Below are positions 55,098 through 63,924 of a stretch of 64,000 nucleotides of DNA, piece after piece. The notes below the pieces were generated by a model. The model was not told the origin of the DNA. It was given only the letters and a program-made list of their open reading frames with translations, and searched no databases. A program made the translations under genes and the position numbers. Source of the stretch: Saccharopolyspora indica (GTDB lineage Bacteria > Actinomycetota > Actinomycetes > Mycobacteriales > Pseudonocardiaceae); NCBI RefSeq assembly GCF_027853965.1, contig NZ_JAQGLB010000006.1, positions 186,001-250,000 of the forward strand, given 5' to 3'. How positions within the stretch are numbered: the first letter of the stretch is position 1; each line of letters opens with the position of its first letter.

Positions 55098-55862
55098 TCA
55101 GACCGCCGGCCGCGCCAGGCCGAGCTCACCGGAACGCCCGGCGGTCATCAGCTCGACCACCTGGCGGTGGGTCAGGTCGCCCGCGGGCAGTTCGGCGGCC
55201 ATCCGGCCCAGGTGCAGGACCGCGACGCGGTCGGCGACCTCGAACACGTCGGACATGTTGTGGCTGATCAGCACCACGCCGAGGCCCTGCTCGGCCAGCC
55301 GGCGGATCAGGTCGAGCACCTGGCGGGTCTGCGCGACGCCGAGCGCGGCGGTGGGTTCGTCCAGCACGACGACCCGGCTGTTCCACAGCACGGCGCGCGC
55401 GATGGCCACCGCCTGCCGCTGACCGCCGGACAGCGAGCCGGCCTTCGCGCGCACCGACCCGACGGTGCGCACCGACAGGGAGCGCAGCGTGTCCCTGGCG
55501 GCCAGTTCCATCCCGGTCTCGTCGAGCAGCGCGCGCGGTCCGCGCTCGCGGCCGAGGAACATGTTCTGCACGACGTCGAGGTCGTCGCACAGCGCGAGGT
55601 CCTGGTGGACGGTTTCGATGCCGAGCTCGACGGCGTCGCGCGGGTGCCGGATCTGCACCGGACGGCCGGCGAAGCGCACCTCGCCGCCGTCGATGCGGTG
55701 CAGGCCCGCGACGCACTTGACCACTGTGGACTTCCCGGCGCCGTTGTCGCCGATGAGCGCGGTGACCTCGCCTGCGCGGACGGTGAGGTCCACGCCGCGC
55801 AGCGCGCGGACGGCGCCGAAGCTCTTGTCGACCCCGCGCAGGGCCAGGATCGGTTCGTGCAT
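55098..55862 (-). CDS. Sugar ABC transporter ATP-binding protein, single domain
   Basis: 254 residues, one ATPase domain, whereas RbsA/XylG have two. Walker A is GDNGAGKST, the signature LSGGQRQAVAIAR, Walker B VVVLDEPTAALG and the switch His in LISHNMSDV. It powers import with the permease encoded next. ATG 55862 has GAGGAG about 9 bp upstream. A homodimer is expected, as in FrcA-type systems. Confidence 0.92.
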   Translation of the reverse strand: MHEPILALRGVDKSFGAVRALRGVDLTVRAGEVTALIGDNGAGKSTVVKCVAGLHRIDGGEVRFAGRPVQIRHPRDAVELGIETVHQDLALCDDLDVVQNMFLGRERGPRALLDETGMELAARDTLRSLSVRTVGSVRAKAGSLSGGQRQAVAIARAVLWNSRVVVLDEPTAALGVAQTRQVLDLIRRLAEQGLGVVLISHNMSDVFEVADRVAVLHLGRMAAELPAGDLTHRQVVELMTAGRSGELGLARPAV

Positions 55863-55876
55863 CCCCTGCGCTCCTC

Positions 55877-56992
55877 TCAGCTCGTGATGCCCAGCTGCCG
55901 GCACGTCCCGGCCAGCTCGCCGCGGCAGATCTCCTCGGCCCGGATGCGGCCGGGGCCGAGCACCGACTTGATGTCGTCCCGCGTGATCAGCCGCGGCGCC
56001 AGCAGCGCGGACTTGACCTCGCGCCCGGTCGCCGGGTCGCGAACGCGGTGCCCGGCGAGCGAATCCGCCGCCGCGCGGTCGTGCCGGACCAGCGCGGCGG
56101 CCAGTTCCGCGGTGACCGCGGCCTCCTGGTGGATCGGTTTGAACACCGTGGCCGCCTGGTAGCCCTGCAGGATCGCGCGCAGGCCGTCGACGGTCATGTC
56201 CTGGCCGGTGACCGGCACCGTTCCGGCCAGGCCGTACTTCTGCAGCACGGTGATCACCGAGGCGGCCAGGCCGTCGTTGGCCGCCAGGACGCCGTCCACC
56301 CGGCCGCCGTTGGCGGTCAGCAGCTGCTCGAAGACGCGGCCACCGGCCTGGTTGTCCCAGCCCTCGACGAACCTGCTGCTCACCAGCCGCAGCTCGCCCG
56401 AGTCGTAGCGGGGGCCGAGCTGCTCGGACTGGCCGCGGTGCACCAGTGCGGCGTTGTGGTCGGTGCCCGCCCCGCCGATCTCGATCACCTGCGCCCCGGG
56501 CCGCCCGCGCAGCGCGTCCGAGAGAGCACCGGCCTGGAGCGCTCCAACAGCTTCGTGGTCGAAGCTGACGTAGTAGTCCGCGCTGCCCCCGGCGTTGAGC
56601 CGGTCGTAGTCGATCACCGGCACGCCCAGCCGCTGGGCCCGCTGCTGCACGGTCGCGCCGACGTCGCCGCTGGGTGCGGCGATGATCAGCACCTGGACCC
56701 GCCTGCTGAGCATGCTGTCGGCGATCTGGGTGAACTTCTGCGCATCGCCCTGCGCGTTCTGCACGATCGGCACCAGTCCGCGCTCGCGCAGCGCCTCCCG
56801 CAGCAGCGGCTCGTCGGAGTGGGCCCACCGCGCGGAAGTCGCGGTATCGGGCAGGATCACGCCGACCCGCGGCGCACCAGCAGCGACGGGTGCGCCCGGC
56901 GCGGACGGCGGCGGCGCGTTGTTCCCGCAGGCCGCCAGCAGCAGCCCGAGGCAGCAGGCCACGGCGGTCAGCACCGCGGGCGTTCTCCGCAT
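55877..56992 (-). CDS. Sugar ABC transporter substrate-binding lipoprotein (XylF/periplasmic-binding type 1)
   Basis: 371 residues. A lipoprotein signal peptide ends in LGLLLAACGNN with lipidated C22, followed by a Pro/Ala linker. The type I sugar-binding fold shows RVGVILPDTATSARW, QIADSMLSRRVQVLIIAAPS, VPVIDYDRLNAGGSADYYVS and VLAANDGLAASVI, closest to D-xylose-binding proteins. It captures the sugar outside the membrane. ATG 56992 has GGAAGG seven bases upstream. First gene of the ABC-ROK operon, with a GTTG-N7-CAAC site 40-54 bp before the start. Confidence 0.92.
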   Translation of the reverse strand: MRRTPAVLTAVACCLGLLLAACGNNAPPPSAPGAPVAAGAPRVGVILPDTATSARWAHSDEPLLREALRERGLVPIVQNAQGDAQKFTQIADSMLSRRVQVLIIAAPSGDVGATVQQRAQRLGVPVIDYDRLNAGGSADYYVSFDHEAVGALQAGALSDALRGRPGAQVIEIGGAGTDHNAALVHRGQSEQLGPRYDSGELRLVSSRFVEGWDNQAGGRVFEQLLTANGGRVDGVLAANDGLAASVITVLQKYGLAGTVPVTGQDMTVDGLRAILQGYQAATVFKPIHQEAAVTAELAAALVRHDRAAADSLAGHRVRDPATGREVKSALLAPRLITRDDIKSVLGPGRIRAEEICRGELAGTCRQLGITS

Positions 56993-57031
56993 CGAGCAGC
57001 CTTCCCACTCCGAACTCAAGTCACCTGAAAC

Positions 57032-57046
57032 GTTGCGGCTGACAAC
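57032..57046. promoter_or_regulatory. Candidate ROK operator upstream of the sugar ABC operon (GTTG-N7-CAAC)
   Basis: GTTGCGGCTGACAAC has the same GTTG-N7-CAAC core as 52281-52295, within AAC...TTA flanks. It lies 40-54 bp upstream of the binding-protein start. Confidence 0.5.
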
Positions 57047-57115
57047 TTATGCCACAACACCCGGCACCCAGAAGTTGACCTGATCGGTACAGCGCCGAGA
57101 TCTGCGGGTTCCGCC

Positions 57116-57928
57116 GTTGCCGACTACTCCCACGTAGTGATGTCCACCTTCTCCGACGACGGCCGCCTTCTCGCCGCCACCAGCGAGGACGGCGAACTGG
57201 TCGTCTACGACACGGGTGATTTGGTCCGAGCGGCTCCACACCTCACCGGCAGCGGCCGGGCGGGAGATCATGTGGGTACCGGGGCAGCACGTGATCACGC
57301 TCAAGGAGGACGAGGATGACGAGGTCCGCCCGCGGGCCTACGACCTCGACGCGGACACCGGCACCGACCTCCCCGTGCAGCCGGGCCGCGTGCGCTCCCG
57401 AACCGGCGCCTTCCGCGTCGAGCTCGGCGACGGCCGGGTGGACTTCGTCTCCGGGCAGTCCTCGCCCGATCGCACGGTGCGGCTCGGCGACGAGCGCTCC
57501 GGCATGGTCATGGACGTGGCGTTCAGCGCGGATGAAACCCGGATGTTCGTCGCCCACGACTCGAAGGTGTACGTCGTCGAGCCCGCTACCGGCACGATCC
57601 TGGACACCATCACCGTGACTGGCTCGGCGCACTGGCCGCGAGCCCGGACGGCGCATACCTGGCCGTGGCCGCGGAGGACTGGAACGACGAGTGGAGGTGC
57701 ACGCCCGACATCTACCGGGTGGCCGACCGGGAGCTCGTCATGCGACGCCCGTCGAAAGACCTCTCGCAGGACGGGTTCAGCGCCCAGGCCCTCGCCTGGT
57801 CTCCCGACGGCGCTTGGCTGGCGGCCATCGTCGAGAACGAGATCCACCTCTTCCGCGTGGGGCTGCCCGAGGAGCCACCCGCCGGGCTGGAGCTCTCGAC
57901 CGGGGATCAGGCGCGTTCGAAGCCGTAA
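57116..57928 (+). pseudogene. WD40-repeat protein gene broken by two compensating frameshifts
   Basis: Coding similarity runs through three segments. First VADYSHVVMSTFSDDGRLLA (57116 to about 57255), then, in the next frame, EIMWVPGQHVITLKEDEDDE and VMDVAFSADETRMFVAHDSK (about 57255-57630). Finally, back in the first frame, ALAASPDGAYLAVAAEDW to the TAA at 57926. Each piece carries WD40-like blade sequence (SDDGRLLAA, SADETRMFV, SPDGAYLAV). The shifts sit near 57250-57265 and 57620-57640. No good start codon with ribosome site is evident, so the 5' end may also be lost. Either a decaying gene or sequencing errors; it overlaps the convergent ABM gene by 22 bp. Confidence 0.75.
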
Positions 57929-58233
57929 ACACGCTCGACCCTGGCGACCTCGATGCGGTAGTCGGCGTACCAGCGCTCCTTGCCGAGCCGCTGCGCTTCG
58001 AGGTGCTCGGCGTCCTGCTTCCAGGCCGCGATCGATTCCGCGTCGGTGTAGTAGATGACGAGCAGTTCCCGGCCGTCCGGTCCGGTCTGCGACTCCCGCC
58101 CCAGGTACCCGGGCTGGCGCGCACCGAGTTCGGCCATGCGCTCGGACATCGCGTCGTAGCCGTCCAGGTCGTCGGTCAGGGCGCTGCTGATGATGACCGC
58201 GTAGTACGGCGGCTCGGGTCGGGTGAAGGTCAC
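57907..58233 (-). CDS. Antibiotic biosynthesis monooxygenase (ABM) domain protein
   Basis: 108 residues, a single dimeric alpha-beta ABM domain: YYAVIISSALTDDLDGYDAM, PGYLGRES, LLVIYYTDAESIAAWKQDAE and the final RVYGFERA strand. Such small proteins are cofactor-free oxygenases, heme-degrading relatives or stress proteins; the function is not predictable. The start is GTG at 58233. Isolated, on the same strand as the fumarylacetoacetase gene upstream. Confidence 0.85.
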   Translation of the reverse strand: MTFTRPEPPYYAVIISSALTDDLDGYDAMSERMAELGARQPGYLGRESQTGPDGRELLVIYYTDAESIAAWKQDAEHLEAQRLGKERWYADYRIEVARVERVYGFERA

Positions 58234-58280
58234 CGGTCGAGCCTACGACCGCCGACCGCCGCACTTCGAGCGAATTTCCG

Positions 58281-59447
58281 TCAGGTCGCGGGCAGGACGC
58301 GGCCGGTCACCTCGCCGAAGCCGATCCGGCTGCCGTCGGCACCGGGGGCGGTGGCGGTGATGGTGACCTCGTCGCCGTCTTCGAGGAAGGTGCGCTCCTC
58401 GCCGCCGATGCGCACCGGTTGCGCGCCGCCCCAGGTGAGTTCGATGAACGCACCGCGCTGGTGCTCCTCCGGGCCGGAGACGGTGCCCGAGGCGTAGAGG
58501 TCGCCGGTGCGGCTGGCGGCGCCGTTGACCGTCAGGTGCGCCAGCATCTGGGCCGGTGACCAGTACATCTCGCGGTACGGCGGGCGGGAGACCTCGTGAC
58601 CGTTCCAGAACACCGCGAAGTCGACGTCCAAGCCCCACGGCTCCGGTTCCTCGAGGTAGGGCAGCGGTTCGGGGATCTGCGCCGGGGTCGCCACCCGCGC
58701 CTGCTCCAGCGCGAGCAGCGGGACCACCCACGGCGAGACCGAGGTGGCGAAGCTCTTGCCCAGGAACGGGCCCAGCGGCACGTACTCCCAGGCCTGGATG
58801 TCGCGGGCCGACCAGTCGTTGACCAGCACCGCGCCGAACACCCTGGTGGCGAACTCCGCGATCGGCACCGCGGTGCCCAGTTCGGACCCGGTGCCGACGA
58901 CGAACCCGAGCTCGGCCTCGACGTCCAGGCGGCGGCACGGGCCGAAGGACGGCGCGTCCTCGCCCGGTGCCTTGCGCTGCCCGCTGGGGCGGACGACGTC
59001 GGTGCCCGACACCACCACCGTTCCAGCGCGCCCGTGGTAGCCGACCGGCAGGTGCTTCCAGTTCGGCAGCAGCGGTTCGGAGTCCGGGCGGAACAGCCGT
59101 CCGAGGTTGGTCGCGTGGTGCTCGGAGGCGTAGAAGTCGACGTAGTCGGCGACCTCGAACGGCAGGTGCATGCGCACCTCGGACACCGGGTGCACCGCAC
59201 CGCCCGGGACGTCGCCCGAGACCAGCTCGGTGATCTGCTGCCGCACCCGCACCCACCGGTCGTGGCCCTGGGCCATGAAGGCGTTCAGCGCCGGCCGCGC
59301 GAACACCTCGTCACCCAGCGCTGCCGCCAGGTCCACGACGGAGTCGCCCACCCGGACCCCGACCCGCGGTGCGCTCCCGGGAGCGGAGAAGACGCCGTAG
59401 GGCAGGTTGGCGAGCCCGAACAGCGAGCCGTCCGGAACGTCGATCAC
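58281..59447 (-). CDS. fahA: Fumarylacetoacetase
   Basis: 388 residues, slightly shorter than the mammalian enzyme. Conserved blocks are ADYVDFYASEHHATNLG, LFRPDSEPLLPNWKHLPVGY, RPSGQRKAPGEDAPSFGPC, LDVEAELGFVVG, VLVNDWSARDIQAWEYVPLG and the metal-site residues among them. It hydrolyses fumarylacetoacetate to fumarate and acetoacetate, the last step of tyrosine/homogentisate breakdown. GTG 59447 begins 7 bp after the hmgA stop. The maleylacetoacetate isomerase gene is not adjacent. Confidence 0.93.
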   Translation of the reverse strand: MIDVPDGSLFGLANLPYGVFSAPGSAPRVGVRVGDSVVDLAAALGDEVFARPALNAFMAQGHDRWVRVRQQITELVSGDVPGGAVHPVSEVRMHLPFEVADYVDFYASEHHATNLGRLFRPDSEPLLPNWKHLPVGYHGRAGTVVVSGTDVVRPSGQRKAPGEDAPSFGPCRRLDVEAELGFVVGTGSELGTAVPIAEFATRVFGAVLVNDWSARDIQAWEYVPLGPFLGKSFATSVSPWVVPLLALEQARVATPAQIPEPLPYLEEPEPWGLDVDFAVFWNGHEVSRPPYREMYWSPAQMLAHLTVNGAASRTGDLYASGTVSGPEEHQRGAFIELTWGGAQPVRIGGEERTFLEDGDEVTITATAPGADGSRIGFGEVTGRVLPAT

Positions 59448-59454
59448 GAGATGC

Positions 59455-60654
59455 TCACCCCCGCGGCCCCCGCCCCGCCCAGGTCCAGGCGTAACCGGGA
59501 TCCTCGGCGGCGCGGCCGCCTTCGCCCAGCTCCAGCGGGCGGAAGGTGTCGACCATGACCGCCAGCTCGTCGAAGAACTCCACGCCGATGCTGCGCTCGT
59601 AGGCACCCGGCTGCGGGCCGTGCGAGTGGCCGCCGGGGTGCAGCGAGATCGAGCCCTGCCCGATGCCGGAGCCCTTGCGCGCCTCGTAGTCCCCGCCGCA
59701 GTAGAACATCACCTCGTCGGAGTCCACATTGGAGTGGTAGTAGGGCACCGGGATGGACAGCGGGTGGTAGTCGACCTTGCGCGGCACGAAGTTGCAGATC
59801 ACGAAGTTCTGGCCCTCGAAGACCTGGTGCACCGGCGGCGGCTGGTGCACCCGCCCGGTGATCGGCTCGAAATCCGCGACGTTGAACGCGTAGGGGTACA
59901 GGCAGCCGTCCCAGCCGACCACGTCGAAGGGGTGCTCGGGGTAGACGAACCGGGTGCCCACGATGCCGCGGCTGCCCCGGTGCTTGACCAGCACCTCCAC
60001 GTCGCTGCCCGCGCCCAGCAGCGGTTCGGCGGGTCCGCGCAGATCCCGCTCGCAGTAGGGCGAGTGCTCCAGCAGCTGGCCGAACTTCGACAGGTAGCGG
60101 CGCGGCGGGGTGATGTGCGAATTGGCCTCGATGCAGTACGCGCGCACCGGCTCCTCGCCCTGCGGCACCCAGCGGTGCGTGGTCGCGCGCGGCAGGATCA
60201 CGTAGTCGCCCTGCTGGAAGGGCAGCGCGCCGAACACCGTCTCGACCACGCCCGCACCGGACTCGACGTAGACGCACTCGTCGCCGATGCCGTTGCGGTA
60301 CAGCGGGGAGACGGCGCCCGCGACGGCGTAGGAGATCCGCACGTCGGCGTTGCCCAGGACCAGCCGCCGCCCGGTGACCACGTCGTGCTGCTGCCACTCC
60401 TGGCCGCCGAAGAGCTCGTGCAGCTTCAGGTGCCGCGGGCGCAGCGGGTGGTTGGGCTCGGTCTCCAGGTCCGGCAGCTCCCAGACGGTGGAATCGACCA
60501 GCGCCGACGGCAGGTTGCGGTGGTACAGCAGGGAGGAGTCGCTGGAGAAGCCCTCCTCCCCCATCAGCTCCTCGTAGTAGAGGCCGCCGTCGGGCCTGCG
60601 GTGCTGGGTGTGCCGTTTCGGCGGAACGTCGCCGACCTGCCGGTAGTACGCCAT
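59455..60654 (-). CDS. hmgA: Homogentisate 1,2-dioxygenase
   Basis: 399 residues. Typical segments are GLYYEELMGEEGFSSDSSLL, NADVRISYAVA, GDECVYVESGAGVVET, GDYVILPRATTHRW and the iron site SLHPGGHSHGPQPGAYERS. The enzyme opens homogentisate with O2 to maleylacetoacetate. GAGGAG stands nine bases before ATG 60654. It forms an operon with fahA. The hydroxyphenylpyruvate dioxygenase that would supply homogentisate is not in the window. Confidence 0.95.
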   Translation of the reverse strand: MAYYRQVGDVPPKRHTQHRRPDGGLYYEELMGEEGFSSDSSLLYHRNLPSALVDSTVWELPDLETEPNHPLRPRHLKLHELFGGQEWQQHDVVTGRRLVLGNADVRISYAVAGAVSPLYRNGIGDECVYVESGAGVVETVFGALPFQQGDYVILPRATTHRWVPQGEEPVRAYCIEANSHITPPRRYLSKFGQLLEHSPYCERDLRGPAEPLLGAGSDVEVLVKHRGSRGIVGTRFVYPEHPFDVVGWDGCLYPYAFNVADFEPITGRVHQPPPVHQVFEGQNFVICNFVPRKVDYHPLSIPVPYYHSNVDSDEVMFYCGGDYEARKGSGIGQGSISLHPGGHSHGPQPGAYERSIGVEFFDELAVMVDTFRPLELGEGGRAAEDPGYAWTWAGRGPRG

Positions 60655-60761
60655 CGACCCGTCTCCTCGCAGCGGCCCCGGAGCCCGGCTCGTCCGCCAC
60701 CACCCCGGGAGCAAAACCAGTCACCGCACTTATTACCACGGGCCCCCTGGCTGAGCCCGCT

Positions 60762-60787
60762 CTCAGCGTCTCAGCGTTATCTCAGCG
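60762..60787. promoter_or_regulatory. Three direct repeats CTCAGCG upstream of the LolA-like/ABC operon
   Basis: CTCAGCG occurs at 60762, 60770 and 60781, spaced 8 and 11 bp, followed by ATCAG at 60791. Direct repeats one turn apart are typical of OmpR/PhoB-class response regulators (MprA-like sites contain CTCAG). The site lies 43-68 bp before the start at 60830, in the divergent gap to hmgA. Confidence 0.5.
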
Positions 60788-60829
60788 CACATCAGTCACG
60801 CTGGACGCAGGACTCGACAGGAGGACTCG

Positions 60830-61846
60830 ATGAAGCGAAGAAGCGTGGTGCTCACCGCGACCGCGGGCACGGCGGCCGGAGTGCTGGGCCTGACCGTGCT
60901 GGCGCTGCCCGCCGGTGCCGGTGCGGCCCCGGAACTGCCGCCGGTGGCGCCGGAACAGCTCGTGGAGTCGGTGATGCGCGCCGAACCACCGGCGCTCACC
61001 GGCACCGTGGCGGTGGACAACGCACTCGGCCTGCCCGCGCTGCCGGGCGGCGAGGCGGCGCAGCTGCTCGCCGACGGGACCAGCCGGTTCCAGGTGTGGG
61101 CCGACGGCCAGGGCCGCCACCGGGTGTCGGTTCCCTCGCACAGCGGCGAGCTGACCGTGGTCGACGACGGCACGACCGCGTGGAAGTGGGATTCCGGCGA
61201 GCAGACCGCGACCCGCACCCAGCACCCGGAGCGCACCGGGCACGGTGCTCCCGCTGATCCGGCCGCCGCGGCGCGCGGGATCATCGGCGAGCTCCGCAAG
61301 ACCAGCGAGGTCTCGGTGGACGGCACGGCCAGCGTCGCCGGCCGCGACGCCTACGAGCTCGTGCTCACCCCGAAGCCGACCGAACGCACGCTGCTGCGGC
61401 AGGTGCGGGTCGCGGTGGACGCCGAGAAGCGCGTTCCGCTGGAGCTCTCGGTGCTCACCAACGGTTCCGCCGACCCGGCGCTGAAGATCGGCTTCACCAG
61501 CGTCGACATGACCGCTCCCGATCCCGGCCTGTTCCGGTTCGACCCGCCGGCGGGCGCGAAGGTCGAGGACGGCTCCCAGCACGCGCCGGAGCCCGGCGAC
61601 CACGCGGTGCCCGAGCACCGGGTCGTCGGTGAGGGCTGGGATTCGACGCTGGTCACCGAGGTGCCGGAGAACCAGCAGCTGCGCCAGGTCGCCGAGATGA
61701 CCGGCAGGCCGGTCAGCGGGCCGTGGGGCAACGGCTGGGTCATCGGCACGGCGGCCGGCAACGTGCTGCTGACCTCCGACGGGCGGGTCGCCGCCGGTGC
61801 CGTGCCGGAGCAGGTGCTGGTCGCTGCGCTCGGCGAGGTCCGATGA
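60830..61846 (+). CDS. Exported LolA/RseB-like lipoprotein-sorting-fold protein
   Basis: 338 residues. A signal peptide spans residues 1-33 (KRRSVVLTATAG, LTVLALPAGAGAAP). The mature part has the beta-rich LolA/RseB pattern of actinobacterial relatives: GTVAVDNALGLPALPGG, DGTSRFQVWADGQGRHRVSV, TVVDDGTTAWKWDSGEQTAT and GRDAYELVLTPK. Without an outer membrane its role is more likely envelope sensing or carrying a lipidic ligand for the coupled ABC exporter. AGGAGGA precedes the ATG by 5 bp, and the stop overlaps the ATPase start (ATGA). Confidence 0.8.
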   Translation: MKRRSVVLTATAGTAAGVLGLTVLALPAGAGAAPELPPVAPEQLVESVMRAEPPALTGTVAVDNALGLPALPGGEAAQLLADGTSRFQVWADGQGRHRVSVPSHSGELTVVDDGTTAWKWDSGEQTATRTQHPERTGHGAPADPAAAARGIIGELRKTSEVSVDGTASVAGRDAYELVLTPKPTERTLLRQVRVAVDAEKRVPLELSVLTNGSADPALKIGFTSVDMTAPDPGLFRFDPPAGAKVEDGSQHAPEPGDHAVPEHRVVGEGWDSTLVTEVPENQQLRQVAEMTGRPVSGPWGNGWVIGTAAGNVLLTSDGRVAAGAVPEQVLVAALGEVR

Positions 61847-62805
61847 CCAGCGCGGTCGACCCGGCGAAGTCGTCGTCCGCGATCGCGGACGGCGGCTTCG
61901 CCGCCCGCACCACCGGCCTGCGCAAGACCTACGGCCGGACCGTCGCGGTGGCCGGCGTCGATCTCGCCGTCCCCCGGGGCGGGGTGGTCGGTGTGCTCGG
62001 CCCCAACGGTTCGGGCAAGACCACCACGATCCGGATGCTGCTCGGGCTCACCGCACCCAGTTCGGGCACCGTCGAACTGCTCGGGCACCAGCTGCCCGAG
62101 CACGCGGGGCGCGTGCTGCCCCGGGTCGGTGCGCTGGTCGAAGGGCCCGGTTTCCACCCGTTCCTGTCCGGCCGGGAGAACCTGCTGCGCGGCGCGGCGA
62201 TGGAACCGGCGCTGCGCGGCCCGGAGATCCGCGAGGTCGTCGAGCAGGCCCTGGACCGGGTCGGGTTGAGCGCCGCGGCGGGCCGCCGGTACCGGGGCTA
62301 CTCGCTGGGCATGAAGCAGCGGCTGGGCCTGGCCGCGGCGCTGCTGGTGCCGCGCGACCTGGTGGTGCTCGACGAGCCGACCAACGGGCTGGACCCGGCG
62401 GGCACCCGGGAGATCCGCCGGATCATCGCCGAGCTGCACACCTCGGGCACCACCGTGCTGGTCTCCTCCCACCTGCTGTCGGAGATCGAGGCGACCTGCA
62501 CCCACGTCGCGGTCCTGCACCGCGGATCGCTGGTGGCGCAGGGCGAGCTCGCGGGCATGCTGGAAGCCGGCGCGCCGCACCTGCTGGTGTCCACTTCGGA
62601 CACCGATGGCGCGGTGCGCGCGCTGCGCGACAAGGGCCTCAAGGCCCGCGAGGAGAGCGGGTGGATCCGGGTGGAGCTCACCGACGCCGAGTCCGACGAG
62701 GTGATCGCGATGCTCGTGCACTCCGGCGTCCCGGTGCGCGAGGCACGCCGCTCTCGGACCGGCCTGGAGGACCTCTTCGCACGACTGACGGAGGAAGAGC
62801 TGTGA
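61843..62805 (+). CDS. ABC transporter ATP-binding protein (ABC-2 export type)
   Basis: 320 residues: Walker A LGPNGSGKTTT, Q-loop region GALVEGPGFHP, signature YSLGMKQRLGLAAALL, Walker B LVVLDEPTNGLDP and switch VSSHLLSE, plus a C-terminal DUF4162-like tail. It drives export through the permease encoded next, which overlaps by 4 bp (GTGA). This type serves drug or peptide export and bacitracin-like self-protection; the coupled LolA-like protein makes an envelope-lipid or antibiotic role plausible. Confidence 0.92.
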   Translation: MTSAVDPAKSSSAIADGGFAARTTGLRKTYGRTVAVAGVDLAVPRGGVVGVLGPNGSGKTTTIRMLLGLTAPSSGTVELLGHQLPEHAGRVLPRVGALVEGPGFHPFLSGRENLLRGAAMEPALRGPEIREVVEQALDRVGLSAAAGRRYRGYSLGMKQRLGLAAALLVPRDLVVLDEPTNGLDPAGTREIRRIIAELHTSGTTVLVSSHLLSEIEATCTHVAVLHRGSLVAQGELAGMLEAGAPHLLVSTSDTDGAVRALRDKGLKAREESGWIRVELTDAESDEVIAMLVHSGVPVREARRSRTGLEDLFARLTEEEL

Positions 62806-63644
62806 CCGCGATCGACCTGCCCGCGCGGACCTCCTCTCCCCTCGGGCGGCAGCTCCTGGCCGAGGCGCGGTGGGTGCTGCGCCGCCCGCGCAACCTGCTC
62901 GCGCTGCTGATGCTGGCCGCGCTCCCCGTGCTGCTGGGCACCGCGATCGCGCTCACCGGCGGTCCCGGCAGCCGGGGCGGGCCGTCGGTGCTCGCGGCGG
63001 TGGCGGGCAACGGGCTGGTGCTGCCGGTGGCCGCCATCGTGCTCGCCCAGTCGCTGCTGCTGCCGCTGGTGGTGGCGATGGTCGCGGCCGATGCGCTGGC
63101 GGGCGAATCGGCGCACGGCACGCTGCGCGGCCTGCTGCTGGCCCCGGTCGGGCGGGTGCGGCTGGTCGGCGTCAAGGCGTTCGGCGTGCTGGTGCTCGCC
63201 GTGCTCGCCGTGTCCGTCGTCGCGATCAGCGGAGTGCTCACCGGGCTGATCGTGGTCGGCGGCGGTGATCTGGTGACGTTGTCGGGCACCACGGTGTCGT
63301 TCGGCTCCGCGCTCGGCCGGGTGGCGCTGGCGGTGGCCTGGACGGCGGTGCAGATGGCGGCGGTCGGCGCGATCGCGCTGGCGCTGTCCTCGCTGACCGA
63401 GCACCCGCTGGTGGTCGTGGTCGCCACGATGGGCGGGCTGATCACCTTCGGCGTGCTGGGCACCATCCCGGCCCTGGACTGGCTGCAGCCGGTGCTGATC
63501 ACCACCGACTGGTCGGCGGTGCTCGACGTGCTGCGCGATCCGGTCGGCTGGGACGCGATGACCACCGGTCTGCTGCGCGCCGGTTGCTACCTGGTGATCG
63601 GGTTGTCCGCGACCGTGGTCCGCATGGTCACCAAGGACGCCTGA
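62802..63644 (+). CDS. ABC-2 type transporter permease
   Basis: 280 residues with six membrane helices; after the first helix comes DALAGESAHGTLRGLLLAPV, the coupling segment usual in ABC-2 permeases (ExxxGTL). The C-terminal helix ends in VIGLSATVVRMVTKDA. GTG 62802 overlaps the ATPase stop. Last gene of the operon; hairpins follow. Confidence 0.87.
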   Translation: MTAIDLPARTSSPLGRQLLAEARWVLRRPRNLLALLMLAALPVLLGTAIALTGGPGSRGGPSVLAAVAGNGLVLPVAAIVLAQSLLLPLVVAMVAADALAGESAHGTLRGLLLAPVGRVRLVGVKAFGVLVLAVLAVSVVAISGVLTGLIVVGGGDLVTLSGTTVSFGSALGRVALAVAWTAVQMAAVGAIALALSSLTEHPLVVVVATMGGLITFGVLGTIPALDWLQPVLITTDWSAVLDVLRDPVGWDAMTTGLLRAGCYLVIGLSATVVRMVTKDA

Positions 63645-63781
63645 GCGGCCCGGGGGTCAGCGCAGCACCGCGCAGAGCTCCAGCCAGGCGGCTTTCAGCA
63701 GCAGGCGGGTGGTGCTCGGTCGCTGCCACGAGGTCCGCGTCGACCGCGGCCGGTGTAGGCGCACGTGAAACCTTCCGTTGT

Positions 63782-63812
63782 CGGGTCGAGCGCTGCGGCG
63801 CTCGACCCGTTT
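63782..63812 (+). terminator. Strong terminator-like hairpin after the ABC exporter operon
   Basis: CGGGTCGAGCGC (63782-63793) and GCGCTCGACCCG (63798-63809) pair over 12 bp with the loop TGCG, followed by TTT. It stands 137 bp after the permease stop. Confidence 0.7.
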
Positions 63813-63894
63813 CCCCGACGCCTGGCAAGACTCCGTTGTCCTGCCAGGCCGCACCCGGCCGGGAACGCGTCCCGCCCGTTTCGTGCGACCGATA

Positions 63895-63924
63895 CCTTGC
63901 CCGCTACCGGCGGGTCGGGCAAGG
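63895..63924 (+). terminator. Second hairpin at the right end
   Basis: CCTTGCCCG (63895-63903) pairs with CGGGCAAGG (63916-63924), 9 bp with a 12-nt loop. A TTTT begins three bases later (63928). Terminator or leader structure of a gene further right. Confidence 0.5.
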
